64,000 bases of DNA from Cheiracanthium punctorium (taxonomy: Eukaryota; Arthropoda; Arachnida; Araneae; Cheiracanthiidae): positions 1,240,001 through 1,304,000 of the forward strand of contig JAWZYV010012252.1 of NCBI GenBank assembly GCA_038373885.1, read 5' to 3'. Made by a program: the position numbers and the translations under genes. A model generated the notes under the pieces. That model was not told the origin of the DNA, did not search any database, and saw nothing but the letters and a program-made list of their open reading frames with translations. Positions 31,238-42,621 of this stretch are shown here, one piece after another (position 1 is the first letter of the stretch; each line of letters begins with the position of its first letter).

Positions 31238-32185
31238 CCCAGACAGCACATAAGCTTAAATCAATCTTGACATTTCTTTGAATTTGACGTATTAATACAA
31301 GCTTGACAGTTCAATTCATTTTAAGCTTGCAGCAAGCTTGGAGAAGTCATTTGAACTGTCAAGCTTGAATACAGCTTGATTACTGCTTGATTTGGAAAGC
31401 CACATCCACATAACAAATAATTTATCATCAGTCATAAATGTACTTGACCATAGAATTAAAAAAAAAAGATTCTATATTTCCAAATATGGAAATTCTTCAA
31501 AATAAAATACAATTATGCTACGAAATTGATTTCAAAATCAGTCGTTTGTCTCGATTTTGGCCAGTATTGCCCAACATGAGTGTAGCAATATTGAAAGTTT
31601 TAAAACGTGTGCTGCTTTTAAGTTTATATTATGCTTATTTCCCTATTAGTAGTGTCTATAAATCACACATAACATTATTTTAATTTTGACTCATCCCATG
31701 GAAAAATAAAAGAAAGAAATCGGCATCGGGCAGTGATCGATCTCGCCAGAAAACGGCGTGACAGCCATGACAGTCTCTTCTAACTTTAGTCGTGCAAGCG
31801 CGAGGCAGATTGGCGGAACGGTTAGGACGCTGGCCTCCCAACCCTTAGGTCCCGGGTTCTATCGCGGGCGCTTGATGGAAACAGATTAAATTAACTTGAA
31901 ATTTCAGCATAGAGTTGAAAATGCGTGGAAAAATAAAATATGTGCGGCGAGTTCGCCGACGAGCACCCCGTGTATTTAAGAAATTTTTTTTTAGAAAAAA
32001 TTTTAAGCTTGAAATTAAGCTTGCTATGTCAAGCTTAATGCAAGCTGGGCAGGTGTAAACTTGAACACTTTATTGAAGCTTGCATTAAGCTTACACGCTT
32101 GAAATTTTCAAGCTTGATTCAAGTTTATTGACTTGATAAATCAAGCTTACTGCAAGTTTGATGCAAGTTTGCTGTGCTGTCTGGG
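31238..32185. mobile_element. TIR element with AAGCTT subterminal repeats and tRNA-like core
   Basis: Perfect 13-bp ends CCCAGACAGCACA and TGTGCTGTCTGGG bound 948 bp. Roughly 150 bp at each end are packed with AAGCTT words in CAAGCTTGA/TTAAGCTTG contexts. The left side contains a 16-bp perfect hairpin AAGCTTGACAGTTCAA / TTGAACTGTCAAGCTT (about 31300-31366). The centre holds a tRNA-like sequence. No transposase or clear target duplication is seen (flanks CCTT and TTAC), so the superfamily is undetermined. The 81-codon frame at 31438 shows no domain. Confidence 0.75.
31804..31875 (+). pseudogene. tRNA-like sequence, anticodon position CCC
   Basis: A box TGGCGGAACGG (31811-31821) and B box GGTTCTATCGC (31855-31865) are spaced exactly as in a tRNA (46 bases from T8 to T54). 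The anticodon position reads T-CCC-A (31836-31840), which would be glycine. The standard acceptor stem does not pair. A perfect 7-bp complement CAAGCGC/GCGCTTG lies slightly outside (31795-31801, 31868-31874). This is best read as a tRNA pseudogene or SINE head carried inside the TIR element. Confidence 0.55.
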
Positions 32186-33244
32186 TTACACTTTGATTTG
32201 CATTCCTTTACACTGCTTCAGTTATTTTACAAAAGTATCACTTAAAAAAACACAATGCTACTTTATCATTTAACATTTCAAATTAGCTTTGAGCTTTACT
32301 GTTTGAAAACTCTTCAATTTTGACTCCCTGGGGTTCATTTTCTTTCAGTTAATGCCTAAAAAATTCACGGGAAAACCGCGATGTTTTTTTTTTATAATTA
32401 TACCTTCAAATGGTCTCATATTGCTCCAGATCTCATTGAGCTGAACTCTGTGTGTTTGGCATAACTTATTTTGGGAAGTCTTAAAGGTACCATAAATAGA
32501 GTTTTCTATATTTCGTAATAATTTTGGTTACTCCAGTAAAGCAGATAATACTTAGAAAGAATGGACGAGCATCCTACCGTTTAAAATAACCATCTGGTGA
32601 TTCTTGTAGAATATTTCGTGTATATTTTAAATCTAGTGCATTATTCATAAAGCTGTGTGTGAACCCGAGACAATATTTAGGAAAGCAGTTTATTGGGGTT
32701 CTATGCACAAATGCTTGTTAAAGATTTCAAAAGTGATAGAGTGCTAAGCATTTATACAGTGATTTTTCAGAGATTAAAAATAATAACCCATCAGTGCTAA
32801 CGAAACATATATTTTAACACCATAAGGTAATCCTTGGAATCGTGTAAAAGGAAAGCAAACGACAAAAATTATTTTCATTTGTTAGAAAATTACTGAAACG
32901 TTTGAAAAGAATTACTTTCTTTACTTGATATCTTGTTTTAAAACAATGTGATTTTAGTGATTTTTGTTATAGTAGTTAAAAAAAATATGAGCGTGACAGT
33001 AAGGTGATTGTAAAGTTCTCCAATGACTGCTCTCTCAGGTGAATATATTACAGAAAAAAAATCCTTTGTTATTTCTAAAATTTATTCATCTCACAAGTCT
33101 ACCTTATACCTCTGTATGCTAATAAATATTTTTTACCATAACTGTCCAGCATTTTAAAGGAAAATAAATCATATTAGTACGAGTATACTATACGTAGTTC
33201 GTTGTTGAACTGGAAAAAAATGAGCAACAATATTTTAAATACAA
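32186..33244. other. No feature seen
   Basis: AT-rich unique-looking DNA. Confidence 0.5.
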
Positions 33245-33460
33245 AAGTCACCTGAACTATTGCGCATGATTATTTCAATCTAAAAAAGTATTTCATATTT
33301 TTCTAACATTTTGCTGAAAAATATTGCAAGAAAAATTCTATTTTAAAGGGAAAAGTTACCTGAACTGCTGCAGCATGTGAATATATTTCCATATAAAAAA
33401 ATATTTCATATTTTTTCTAACATTTAGCAGCAAATTAAGGTAAAGAAAAAACTATTTTAA
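33245..33460. repeat. Two-unit tandem repeat, 108-bp period
   Basis: AAGTCACCTGAACTATTGC (33245) and AAGTTACCTGAACTGCTGC (33353) start two units that share ATTTCATATTTTT.CTAACATTT.GC and end in CTATTTTAAA. About 75-80 percent identity by eye. A fainter third unit may precede them (GAACTGG near 33207). Confidence 0.7.
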
Positions 33461-33909
33461 ATTTTTATGTAGAATTTTGCGAGAAATTTTTTATTCATTT
33501 GAAAAGATTATCTCAACATTTTCTGCTGAATTTGATTCACTATTTAAAACCATTTTCTCGCGGGCAACTTCATTACAGCAGTTACATATAAAAGGACAAA
33601 TTTCACAACAAGAACAATTGCTAATCAGATTCAGAACAACCACGTCACCAGTACATCACAAGCAATAAAATGGCTGAAACATCTTAAATACTGTGCATTA
33701 TGTCTAGTATACCTAAAGCATTATGAAACAAAAACTGAACACTTCTGCATTTTATTTCAGCGAATCAATTACTAAAAAAATTTACTATATACAACGGGAG
33801 TAAATGTTCAAGCTTATATCGGAAACAAAACATTAAACCAGAAAGCTAAATAGACAAAGATGTGACAAATTAAAAATAAAACAGGATTCATGATACAGTT
33901 AAAATAATA

Positions 33910-33914
<5 letters not shown>
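33461..33914. other. No feature seen
   Basis: AT-rich; the 63-codon frame at 33477 has no domain. Confidence 0.45.

Positions 33915-33978
<64 letters not shown>
33915..33978. repeat. (TA)n microsatellite
   Basis: About 32 consecutive AT dinucleotides. It accounts for the run of alternating I/Y in the 102-codon reverse frame here, which is therefore not a gene. Confidence 0.96.
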
Positions 33979-33980
<2 letters not shown>

Positions 33981-34132
33981 AAAAATAAAACGCAATGAAT
34001 ATTACTGCAAAAATGACATACCCCAAGTGGGAAAAAAAAAGGTAAGAAACAGAGCCAAACAAAATGATAAAAGAATGAATGGAATGGAAATTATAACCTC
34101 TGGGACCATCCTCAGGAGCCATACCAAGAATA

Positions 34133-34164
<32 letters not shown>
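34133..34164. repeat. (GT)n microsatellite
   Basis: About 15 GT dinucleotides with one GTGC interruption near the start. Confidence 0.93.
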
Positions 34165-34167
34165 AAA

Positions 34168-34330
34168 TAAAGAATGGGGCGGGCGGAGGTGGGAAGCCGG
34201 CCATTCGAATGAGCCCTGAGCTGAGCTCGTTGAAAGGTTGAACGATGACCGGCCGCCGTCGTTGGAGGTTTTTCGGGCCGCTGTTCGTTGATAATCCGCG
34301 TCCTCGTGCCTTTAGCTGCAGAAGTATTAA
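34168..34330 (+). promoter_or_regulatory. CpG-rich patch, possible regulatory element
   Basis: GC-rich with many CpGs (GGGGCGGGCGG, an Sp1-like box; ACCGGCCGCCGTCGTTGG; TCCGCGTCCTCG) in AT-rich DNA. No terminal repeats or tRNA boxes are visible. A 34-codon frame from ATG at 34246 is too short to call. It could be a CpG-island-like promoter or a fragment of an unidentified repeat. Confidence 0.25.
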
Positions 34331-34509
34331 AAAAATGCTCCTGGTTTAAAACATATTTTATTAGAACTTTTCACGCAGATTTATGTGGCTACAGGGGCCA
34401 CGGAAAATCCGCTGTCACAACGGTGTTTGCACTTTTATGACCGAGGGTCACATGGTTTATAAGCTTCTCACATGTTCCAAACAAGATGCATTGATTGGCT
34501 ATTAAAATG
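34331..34509. other. Mixed-composition spacer
   Basis: Possibly the 3' part of the adjacent reverse SINE; no separate feature identified. Confidence 0.35.
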
Positions 34510-34805
34510 ACCGGGTCTCATTGTTTGGTGAACACAGCCCACATCACTAAATGATCATCCACCATCAGACGTAATCTCTGGAGTTTCCCATCACAATTAG
34601 AATCCTCATCAGAAAATGAGGGTACTTCTGAATATCGGCACCTCTCTAAACTGGTTAGCGACCACCTAGGGGACTTTCGGAAGCAAGAATTTAACGTGCA
34701 CATACAACTCATGTTCACGGTGGTCTTCAGTGGTATGTGGAATCAAACCCGGAATCTTCCAGTTATCAGTCCAAAGCCTAAACCACTAGCCTACCACAGC
34801 CTCTT
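34510..34805 (-). mobile_element. tRNA-derived SINE, reverse strand
   Basis: On the reverse strand GTGGTAGGCTAGTGGTTTAG is an A-box region and CCGGGTTTGATTCC (34738-34751) a B box. The anticodon-loop region reads CTGATAA, as in isoleucine tRNA (GAT). The body continues leftward for about 230 bp. The left limit is approximate and no A-tail is visible. The 66-codon frame at 34518-34718 is not coding. The body differs from SINE family A. Confidence 0.7.
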
Positions 34806-34814
34806 AAATATTAT

Positions 34815-35060
34815 GTTTGAATTTGCCGACCAGTGGCCGAGTGGATTAGACACTGAACAAAGGTAGATGGCTGAAACGTGAACGTCAAGAGCTCCGGCCT
34901 TTCGCGCGGCTATCTATCTAACGGTCTGTATTTTGGGGAGATTTTCTCCATATGTAACTTAAATACGCGTTCGAACCTCTTAAAAGTTCCTCCGCCCAAG
35001 ACATTCTTCTCTTTGGCAGATAGCCCTAGTGCGCTTTGCCTTAACAACAACAACAACAAA
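34815..35060 (+). mobile_element. tRNA-derived SINE with (AAC)n tail
   Basis: A box TGGCCGAGTGGATTAGAC (34834-34851) is as in leucine/serine tRNAs. A B-box-like GCGTTCGAACCTC lies at about 34969-34981, farther away than normal, so the head may be composite or interrupted. The 3' end is (AAC)n at 35043-35060, a simple-repeat tail typical of SINEs. It is adjacent to, but opposite in orientation from, the SINE at 34510. The overlapping frames on both strands are spurious. Confidence 0.6.
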
Positions 35061-37370
35061 ATGTATGAGTCGCATTTTAACCTTGAGGCAAAGTGTCGCA
35101 TGAAAGCGTATTTACAATAAAGTTAAACTTACACTGTAAAATTAAACTTTATTTACGAATATGACACTATACTAATTCTAAAAAGTCATTACCGATGTAC
35201 ATTTGTTGCGCTCTAAGAAGTGTGTGAGCATCCTAAAACTGTATTTTAAAAGCGGTAAAGAAATATGCCCCTAAACTGAATAAAACGATTCAATTGAAAG
35301 CCATGTATATCAATTGTTCGTTTTGCAGCTGAATCCGAAGTCCCTAGAAATTACCAACTAATACCACGCAATCAACTTCAATTATTATGGCGGAAAGAGG
35401 AAAGCCTAGAAATTTATTTGAAGACATGGCGTATTGTAATACTCGATGACCTTTTTTTTCTATGCTAAGAAACCTGAGACCCAAGGACATAGTAGGATCT
35501 TATCAGCAATCCCAGCTGCCCTCTGGGAAGATGACACTTGTGTCGTGTTAACCTTTTAGACACGACTCTTAATCGCGCTTTGTTTGTTCTTAAGTTCAGG
35601 CACCTTTACTTCAACAGTTTGTTTTGAGATGAGATACGCATTCACGATGCTGTAGGCATTTCGTTTATATTCATAATCGATGAGATAAAGCAAGCATTTC
35701 TTGACGACAGTTAGCATTTCAAGTAGAACTTAGTCGAGCACGTGCTTAAAGTGGATGCTTACAATCACTACCTAGCCAACGAATAAATTTTCACTTAAAT
35801 ACATCCCTCAGTATTTGAAATAGCCTTTAGAAGCCTAAAACATAATAATCTTAATAACCTAAGACAATTTAGCTTTCTTTTTAAAGATCGGAAAGACAGG
35901 GATATAATAAATTTCAAACTGTTAAATGAATACCTCGTTTTAAACATTTCCAGAACAGTACCAAAGTAGAGAGGCATGGCGGGGCGAATGCCCTATAGGC
36001 CGCGAGACTATGGGACATCAAAATCCTCATGGGTACTTTTAAATATAAAAATGTATTTAGCGAAGATTTTTTTTTCATATTTAACCCTTTATACATAGGG
36101 TCCCTTTTTTGGAACGGCATTTTCCCTATCAGTCGAAAGCGCTGTTTATTTTTCTTAGCCTTTATTCACGGGATTTGAACCTCAACTCCGCAAAACATTT
36201 TAACATGATTCAGTAGGATGCCGACTTTTCAATTTTTATACACAATAATTTTAAAAGAAATCATCCTTTGTTCATAAATTGACATCCGAAATTTATCTAT
36301 AATTGCTGGTATTAGCAAAAATCGAAGAAAGTTGCAAAAATATCTGAGCATGTTTCACCTGATTTCACTTTCTGTATGTGAGATCTGTGAACTCTGTGGG
36401 AAGCCGAGCCTTCTGTATTTACCTGTTTCTATTGCATTTTCTTATCCATGGGAATACTTTGTGTCAATTCAGGAAATTATTCCAAGAATTATACTATTAA
36501 ACACAAATTGTTTCTTACTAAATTACTATTAAACACAAATTGTTCTCATAGAATATCGACTATCTTTTTAGAGCTTATGCACACAGATTCTAATCATTGT
36601 AATCAGGGACTGATTTCCGGCAAGGCATTCGGGACAAGCACCCGGGCCCCCAAATTACCCTTTAAGTTTTTAAGTCTTAAAATTTGTAAATTTTAATTTA
36701 AAATAAGAGACAGAGTAACTAATTTTATGAAACGTAATAGTAATAATATAATTACTCTGTGACTATTTCATAGCGCTATCATACATCCACAATTTTTTTT
36801 AGCTAAATGGTAGTCGCTGGCAATTATTCAGCGCAAACTTATCTTTTAAGTATGACGTACGTAGTGATGTATTCTGATCACGAGGAAACCATAGAGCTGA
36901 TTTTCAATCAGAAAACACAAAAGGAAATAGCTTTGTAAGTTGAGCAAAGTGAAGATTTATCCCATTATAAATAAATGCTCTTATATAAACATTAGGAAAG
37001 TAAATATTGTAGAACATGTTACTTGAAAAATTTGGACTGAAAGTAACAATAGAAAATTAAATAATACAATTGAAATATTATTATCCAGCATTATTATCAT
37101 AGAACTGTTGCATTTCGTTTTGCATCTTCATTAAATAATCATTTTTAGGCTGTTGTTAACATCCTTTCTTTGTTTGGTGTGATATGAAAGTTGATTTGAG
37201 TTTTCCTAAAAGGGGCCTCCAATGAAGCTTTTGTCCTGCCCCCCCCCCACCATCCCTGAAAATCGGTGCCTGATTATAATGTCTGTCTATTAATCTGGAT
37301 TTGATATGAAAATCTCGATGCCAGGACGGTTCTTCGGCGAATACTAAAGGAAGGGGTTGGTGTTCGTAAC
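35061..37370. other. Mostly empty; minor repeats
   Basis: A solo TTAACCCTTT at 36082-36091 resembles a piggyBac-like end without partner. ACTATTAAACACAAATTGTT occurs twice at about 36492 and 36525. A short GC-rich piece at 36598-36665 and a C run near 37241-37251 look like degraded hAT ends. The 95-codon reverse frame at 37156-37443 runs through these and has no domain. Confidence 0.4.
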
Positions 37371-37626
37371 CAGTGACGGATCCACGGGAGGTGCTAGGGG
37401 TCTTCACCCTCTTTCTGCAAAAGGCATTGCTTAAAGGTAACATTTTGCTGCATTGTGCACTTTGTTTAGGTTTACTGAGATTTTTTTATTAATTATCCCC
37501 TCCCAAATATATTACATAGTTTTAGGGTAACATTTTTTTATTATGCATTTTGTTCGGGTCAAATAAGCTTTTTTTTAAAGTTAGCCCCGCGCCCTTTCCC
37601 GTAAGAAATTTGTGTAGCTGCTACTG
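37371..37626. mobile_element. hAT-like MITE, decayed
   Basis: The left end CAGTGACGGATCCACGGGAG matches the CAGTGGCGGATCCA-type hAT start. The right end GTAGCTGCTACTG is a degraded reverse of it. Flanks TTCGTAAC (37363-37370) and TTCGTGGC (37627-37634) agree at 6 of 8 positions, as expected for an old 8-bp duplication. Confidence 0.6.
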
Positions 37627-37634
37627 TTCGTGGC

Positions 37635-40036
37635 ATCCCTTAATGTTCTTAAACTAAGCCATATGAATGCCATTAATTTCCCATGAGGGTCTTTCAGATC
37701 TACAGCTGATGATCAATAGATGATGATCTATTTATAGATGATGATTGTCAGTGATTTCAACAAAATCTCAGAATTTCAAGAAAATTTGTGACCTATTTCA
37801 GTTGTGAATTTACTTAAAAATTATATAAGACAATATAGATTGTAAACAGAAAAAAATTGAAACGTCCGGATTTTTTAAAAGTATTTTTAATCCCATTCAA
37901 TAATTTTAATTTCATGATTCATTACTTAACTAAATATTTATTATATAGGGCGTTTCGTTCATTACATTCGTTCTTTACACTTTTTAAGAGTGGTGGAGTA
38001 TACCAAGAGGAGTAAACATATTGGTCACAGATGCAATTTTAATAGATGCATTTATAATCCCTTCAAAAGAAGCTTTGAAATGTCAGTCATATTTCTTAAC
38101 TGGGACTCATCATAAAAGTATGAAGTCGTTCTTCTAAAATTGCATCATTCAAATCGAAATGATCTTTTTAATGTAATTTCTAGGTTAATCCTTTTACCAA
38201 ATGTAAAATATTTGTCTGGAAAAATTCGGAAATTTCACAAATTCTTCGTTTCTTTTAAAGAGAGTTACACGAGAGCAACGTTTGCAATCTTAGTTAACTA
38301 TGTGCTGCCGAGTCATCTCGGTATACTCCGGTTACAATATTTATTAAGAACATTTTTGAGACTCCCTGTATATGTACAATGTTACAAAACTTACGTACGT
38401 GTTAAATTTCGTATTACTAGCTTCAGTAGTATTGAATTGATGAAATACTGAATTACGCATAAACGACATTACTTTCCGGTCATCTTATTATTTAAGTCAA
38501 TAATTGAATGAGCTATGAAAGGCCTGGATTCAACTAGTTAGTTGCTTACTTTTTAACGTCATATAAAATGAAAAAAAACTAAGTTATCTGGCAAGATAAG
38601 TTTTAAAAAATCATACAATATATTCCAGAAAGTTTTGCAAGATTTTATTTGAAAAGAGTTCTCTTTCTCTCTTTGGTTTAACTTTAGAGTAATATCGTTA
38701 AACTTTGATTTTAAAAAATCCAACTATAGGATTGGTAAAAATGTAATTTCGTATTTAGGGAAATTATGTTTAATATTTCCCCCATTTTATTAACATTATT
38801 TGAAAAACTCTTAAATAATGTTTTTGAAGCGTAAAGCTCCTTCGTCATGCATTATTTTGTTTTATGTTGCTAAGAAATATAGAGGGTTCAATTACTGAAT
38901 ATGAAACAGGTAAAGGGTGCTCTTCCTTGGCTGAGCTAGGGTAAATAAGCAGATTTCTGCTGCAAAATAGAGAATCTATGTATGAAGCTTCACAAAAATG
39001 ACTTTCTAGGTAAAAAATAGGAAAACCGCATTTGAATCTGTTACTTCAAAAACCGCAATAATTCATGATTTTTCCACACACAGACAAATATTGTTTTGTA
39101 ATATGTATCTAAATATTTATATACATAGTTATATCAATGCTAATAAAATAAAATTACATGGTTAGAAGCCTAATTATTCTAATAAACCTAAACAAATCTT
39201 TGAAAATCTCCGTATTTGTGCGTCGTACAATTTTATTGACTCCTAAAAAGTTGACCTATTCAATTAAAGTAAAAGAATAAAATTGACACTTTAATTTTAC
39301 ATATTTTTAAATTTCGGAAACTGTGCTAAAGTAACACCTCAGTAATACAGAGGCCATGTATACTTATCACCGCGGGATTGAGCTTTTCTTTTTCTACTAA
39401 AGCATAATGACTTTTCTTTATGCATTCTCTTTATAAGTAACAAAATAATTTATTTTTCTTCATAAATTCGCTTACAGTTTAATGATATGGCCCAGATGCT
39501 TCCCGAACCACAACTTCTTAATTACAACTGTCTTGACAGTGCAGTGTTAAGATGTGTTATCCCATCATAATGCTCCCATTTCATTTTTTAAAATCCATTT
39601 CCTCTTCGAATTATTTGGGTCTGTAGAAGATTTTGTAAACGACACTTTTTTCCCCTCGTATTTAACTCAATTTTTCTGTTTCATAAAAATGTTTACCATG
39701 AAAATGTTATCTTTAAATACAGGGGAAACGATCACGGTCCCTCCCCTAAAATTTCTATTTATTTCAACAAAATTATAAAAATCGTTCCTCTTTGAGACCA
39801 ATAATTTTCTTATCTATTGCCAGGAAATTTAATGTTTACACTAAATAATAATAATAATAATTTTTCAAAGGAAATTGTTGAAATTCAGTGGATTTTTCGG
39901 GTTTGTCAATAATTTATTTAAGAAAAAAATAGTATGAGATATAATGATGCTCCTCCTATAATTTTATTTATATTTGTGTAATAATTAAAAAGTTTCACCG
40001 GCAGATAGGAAAAAGAATTACATACGTAGAAGAGCG
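37635..40036. other. AT-rich; one possible TIR pair
   Basis: ATAGGGCGTTTCGTTCATT near 37947 and, reversed, TACAGGGAGTCTCAAAAATG near 38373 could be decayed ends of a TA-type element, as in the foldback families. The 103-codon frame at 38140-38451 between them has no recognisable domain. The rest is empty. Confidence 0.35.
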
Positions 40037-40773
40037 CAGGATATCCCAAAAAAGGTGGTGACTCGATTTAACTCTTAATCTATTACAACATTATAAATAA
40101 GTGGGTAATGTAAATTGAAAAAAATGTTGAAAATAAGTTACGAGAAAAGACAAAATTGAGAGCAAAAATTCTCTCGTTAATTTTCATTTCGTTAGTTAAT
40201 CCAAAAAGTGTTCCACTGAAATTTGTATACCACCTTCGTACAAAAAAATTCCCGATTAGTAAGATGTGCCCCATAAACTACACAAAATGATGTGAAAAAA
40301 AAATTGAGAATTATATCCTAGAAAGTGCCAGAGATATGCAGATAAACATATGCTGACTTGAACCATTTTCTAATGACTCTCGAAGGGAAAATATCACGTC
40401 GGATGATTACGTTTCAGAGGTCGTACAGAAATTACGAAACAAAATAATTTTTTGCCCTCTTGCAATAAACGTTTGTATTCAAATTCATGATATGGCCCAT
40501 ACCATCTTTTTTTAAAGATATCTCGGAGACGTTTTATGATGAAAGGCTGAAATCTTGTGCATCAACTCGTTAGTAAATGGGGCATATTTTACTAATTGGG
40601 TAATGGGGGTCATATACTAATTCAAAAAGTGTCACTTTTTGAAAAGTAACGAGAGAAATTTTTACTTAGTCTTTTTTTTTTTACCTTATTTTGAACATTT
40701 TTCGACTCGCATTGCCTACTTATCAGTAATAGATAAAGAATTGAAGCATGTTACCGCTATTAGGAACATCCTA
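40037..40773. mobile_element. Foldback element, family F1, copy 1
   Basis: The whole element is a decayed inverted repeat with ~330-bp arms. The left end CAGGATATCCC mirrors GGAACATCCT at the right. Inside, TTCCCGATTAGTAAGATGTG pairs with the reverse of GCATATTTTACTAATTGGG, and other blocks match in mirror order. Copy 2 at 47431-48136 has the same blocks. No coding potential; frames at 40083 and 40639 are incidental. Confidence 0.75.
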
Positions 40774-41635
40774 TTTATATATGCCCATATGTATACACCA
40801 ATTTTGAAATTTGGAATATTACGAGTCATGTGAAACACTAAGTACTTTGTTTTTTTAATTCTTTCATTTCAAAATGAATGGGTACCTGTCATTGTAATAA
40901 AAACCTTTACTGAATACATAAAATTTGTGTGACATTCAGATTTTTTTTCTCTTTGTCTTCGGATTTACTTAATTCTCTTTTTCTGAGATCTAAAAGAATG
41001 TCTCTTCGACATCGTTAACGTTTTTACTTTCCCCCTGAGATTTTCAACTTTTAGTATCAAATGTAATTTTTGAACCGTACATAATTATATCATGTAAAGA
41101 AAGGTCTTTAGGGACGCAAAGCAGTGAAGCATGACCATTGTTGATTCACCTTGCGAGAAGTGATTTACTTGGAGAAACTTCGTCTGGTCATTATCTATCT
41201 CTCAGTAAGACGTGTATGGAATAAGTGATACTTTAAAGCGCAGAAAAGCCATTCTTTTAAACAATGATGGTAGTTCATATTTCTCACTGTCTTTTTCTAA
41301 ACATTTTAAAGGTAGGAAATCAGGGAAAAGCTAGGGAACGACATTTGTTTGTTTAAAAACATATTTATTTTATAAGACAGATGCAAGTTTTTGATTTCGT
41401 TTATAGTTTAATTTTTCTCAGAAGTTTGGAATTTCAGATTTAGGCCACAGTAGGGTTTCTTTGAATAAACACTTTCGACTCTGAGTGATAGTGCTTACAG
41501 AATGCTTACAGAAAAGCAGAATTCATAAGCAGTTTACAGCATCTGATATTTTCACTGTTGCTTATTAGATAATTTTTGACAAAGAAATAAATAGATAGTT
41601 ATATAACCCCAGATGTAACCTGGATACTCGTTATA
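40774..41635. other. No feature seen
   Basis: AT-rich DNA without paired repeat ends. Confidence 0.5.
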
Positions 41636-42150
41636 GGGCTATCACACTGAGAAAAATCCGACTAACTTTCCTTGCAAATCAAGTTTCCGGCCCATTTTCT
41701 CCGCCGTTACCTAGACGACCGCGAACTCCAACTTTTTCCTTTCCGAAGGAAAAAATCCGAGTCGGACGAAATTTCGGCCAATCAGAGTACTTCTTCCTGC
41801 TACGTCATAAGCAATTTCGAGCAATGGCGACTATGTTCGAAGCTTGGCAGCTTGGCTCGATCTCAGAATCACGTGTAAATAAAATTATGGCCGCGTTCAC
41901 GTGGACTTTGGAATTAGAGATTGCTGCCCATCCGATGCTGCCGAAATTGCTGCCAATCCGATGTAAATATACCAACGCACGATAAGTAAAATAAGAACCT
42001 GCACGCCAAATCAGCGATGCGATGACTATTTGGTGTCGGAGAGAGTTTGTTTACTTTTGCAACCCTTAAAGATAACCACGCCTTCAAGTCCGTCGGAAAA
42101 GTTGGTCCAGCGCGAAGTTGCTCGGATTTTCCCTTTAGTGTGATAAGGCC
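41636..42150. mobile_element. GC-rich TIR element with promoter-like motifs
   Basis: The left end GGGCTATCACACTGAGAAAA and the reverse complement of the right end GGCCTTATCACACTAAAGGG then AAAATCCGA are terminal inverted repeats. The interior has a CCAAT box (GGCCAATCAG, about 41778), a CRE-like TACGTCAT (about 41801), and an 18-bp repeat ATTGCTGCC.ATCCGATG at 41920 and 41946. Target duplication is unclear. No transposase; the 68-codon frame is incidental. Its ends resemble those of 42622-43189. Confidence 0.65.
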
Positions 42151-42621
42151 ATTAGAATACCTTTAAAAGTTCATCTCCCAAGCACCCCCTCCCCTAGACA
42201 GATGCCTCTCGTGCAGGTTTGCTTTAAACACAGTACACAGTTGATCATTTTCGTAATTCTTTTCTGTAGCGCATTAATACAAGTTATTATCAGTTACTAA
42301 AACAAAACTCGTAAGTTTGATTATTTTTATTCAAATCATACACATTTCACTTTCTTTTCCATTTTTTTTAATGGCACACACTTGCCGTTTATAGGCATTG
42401 GCCACTACCAAGGCCGGAATTGTTGAAGTTGTTCTCGTGTCCATGAATATGTAATTGCACTATCCATGGAAAAAAAGAGGTGCCACTGCCCCCGAGGGGG
42501 TTGGACTTCTGAATGTTGGTCCCCAATTTTGAACCAATTCCAGATGAGGGACCAACCATCTGAAATCGGCAACCCCAGAACATGCAGGACATTGGAGGCA
42601 CAATAGATTTTACGTGCATCA
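42151..42621. other. Partly GC-rich, unidentified repeat-like block
   Basis: Bases 42390-42620 are GC-richer than their surroundings and open in two reverse frames (42389-42637 and 42405-42686, 82 and 93 codons). Neither translation resembles a family I know. It may be part of an older element that hosts 42622-43189. Confidence 0.35.

Noticed and set aside
31804..31875. Functional tRNA-Gly
   Set aside because: A/B spacing and the CCC position are right, but the acceptor stem does not pair in the standard register and the T-arm is mutated; it sits inside a mobile element.
33814..34122. 102-codon reverse frame
   Set aside because: A run of alternating I/Y is simply a translated (TA)n microsatellite.
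36082..36130. Complete piggyBac-like element
   Set aside because: TTAACCCTTT is present, but no AAAGGGTTAA partner is found within several kilobases.
38140..38451. 103-codon forward frame
   Set aside because: No recognisable domain. It lies between possible decayed TIRs, so at best an unidentified relic.
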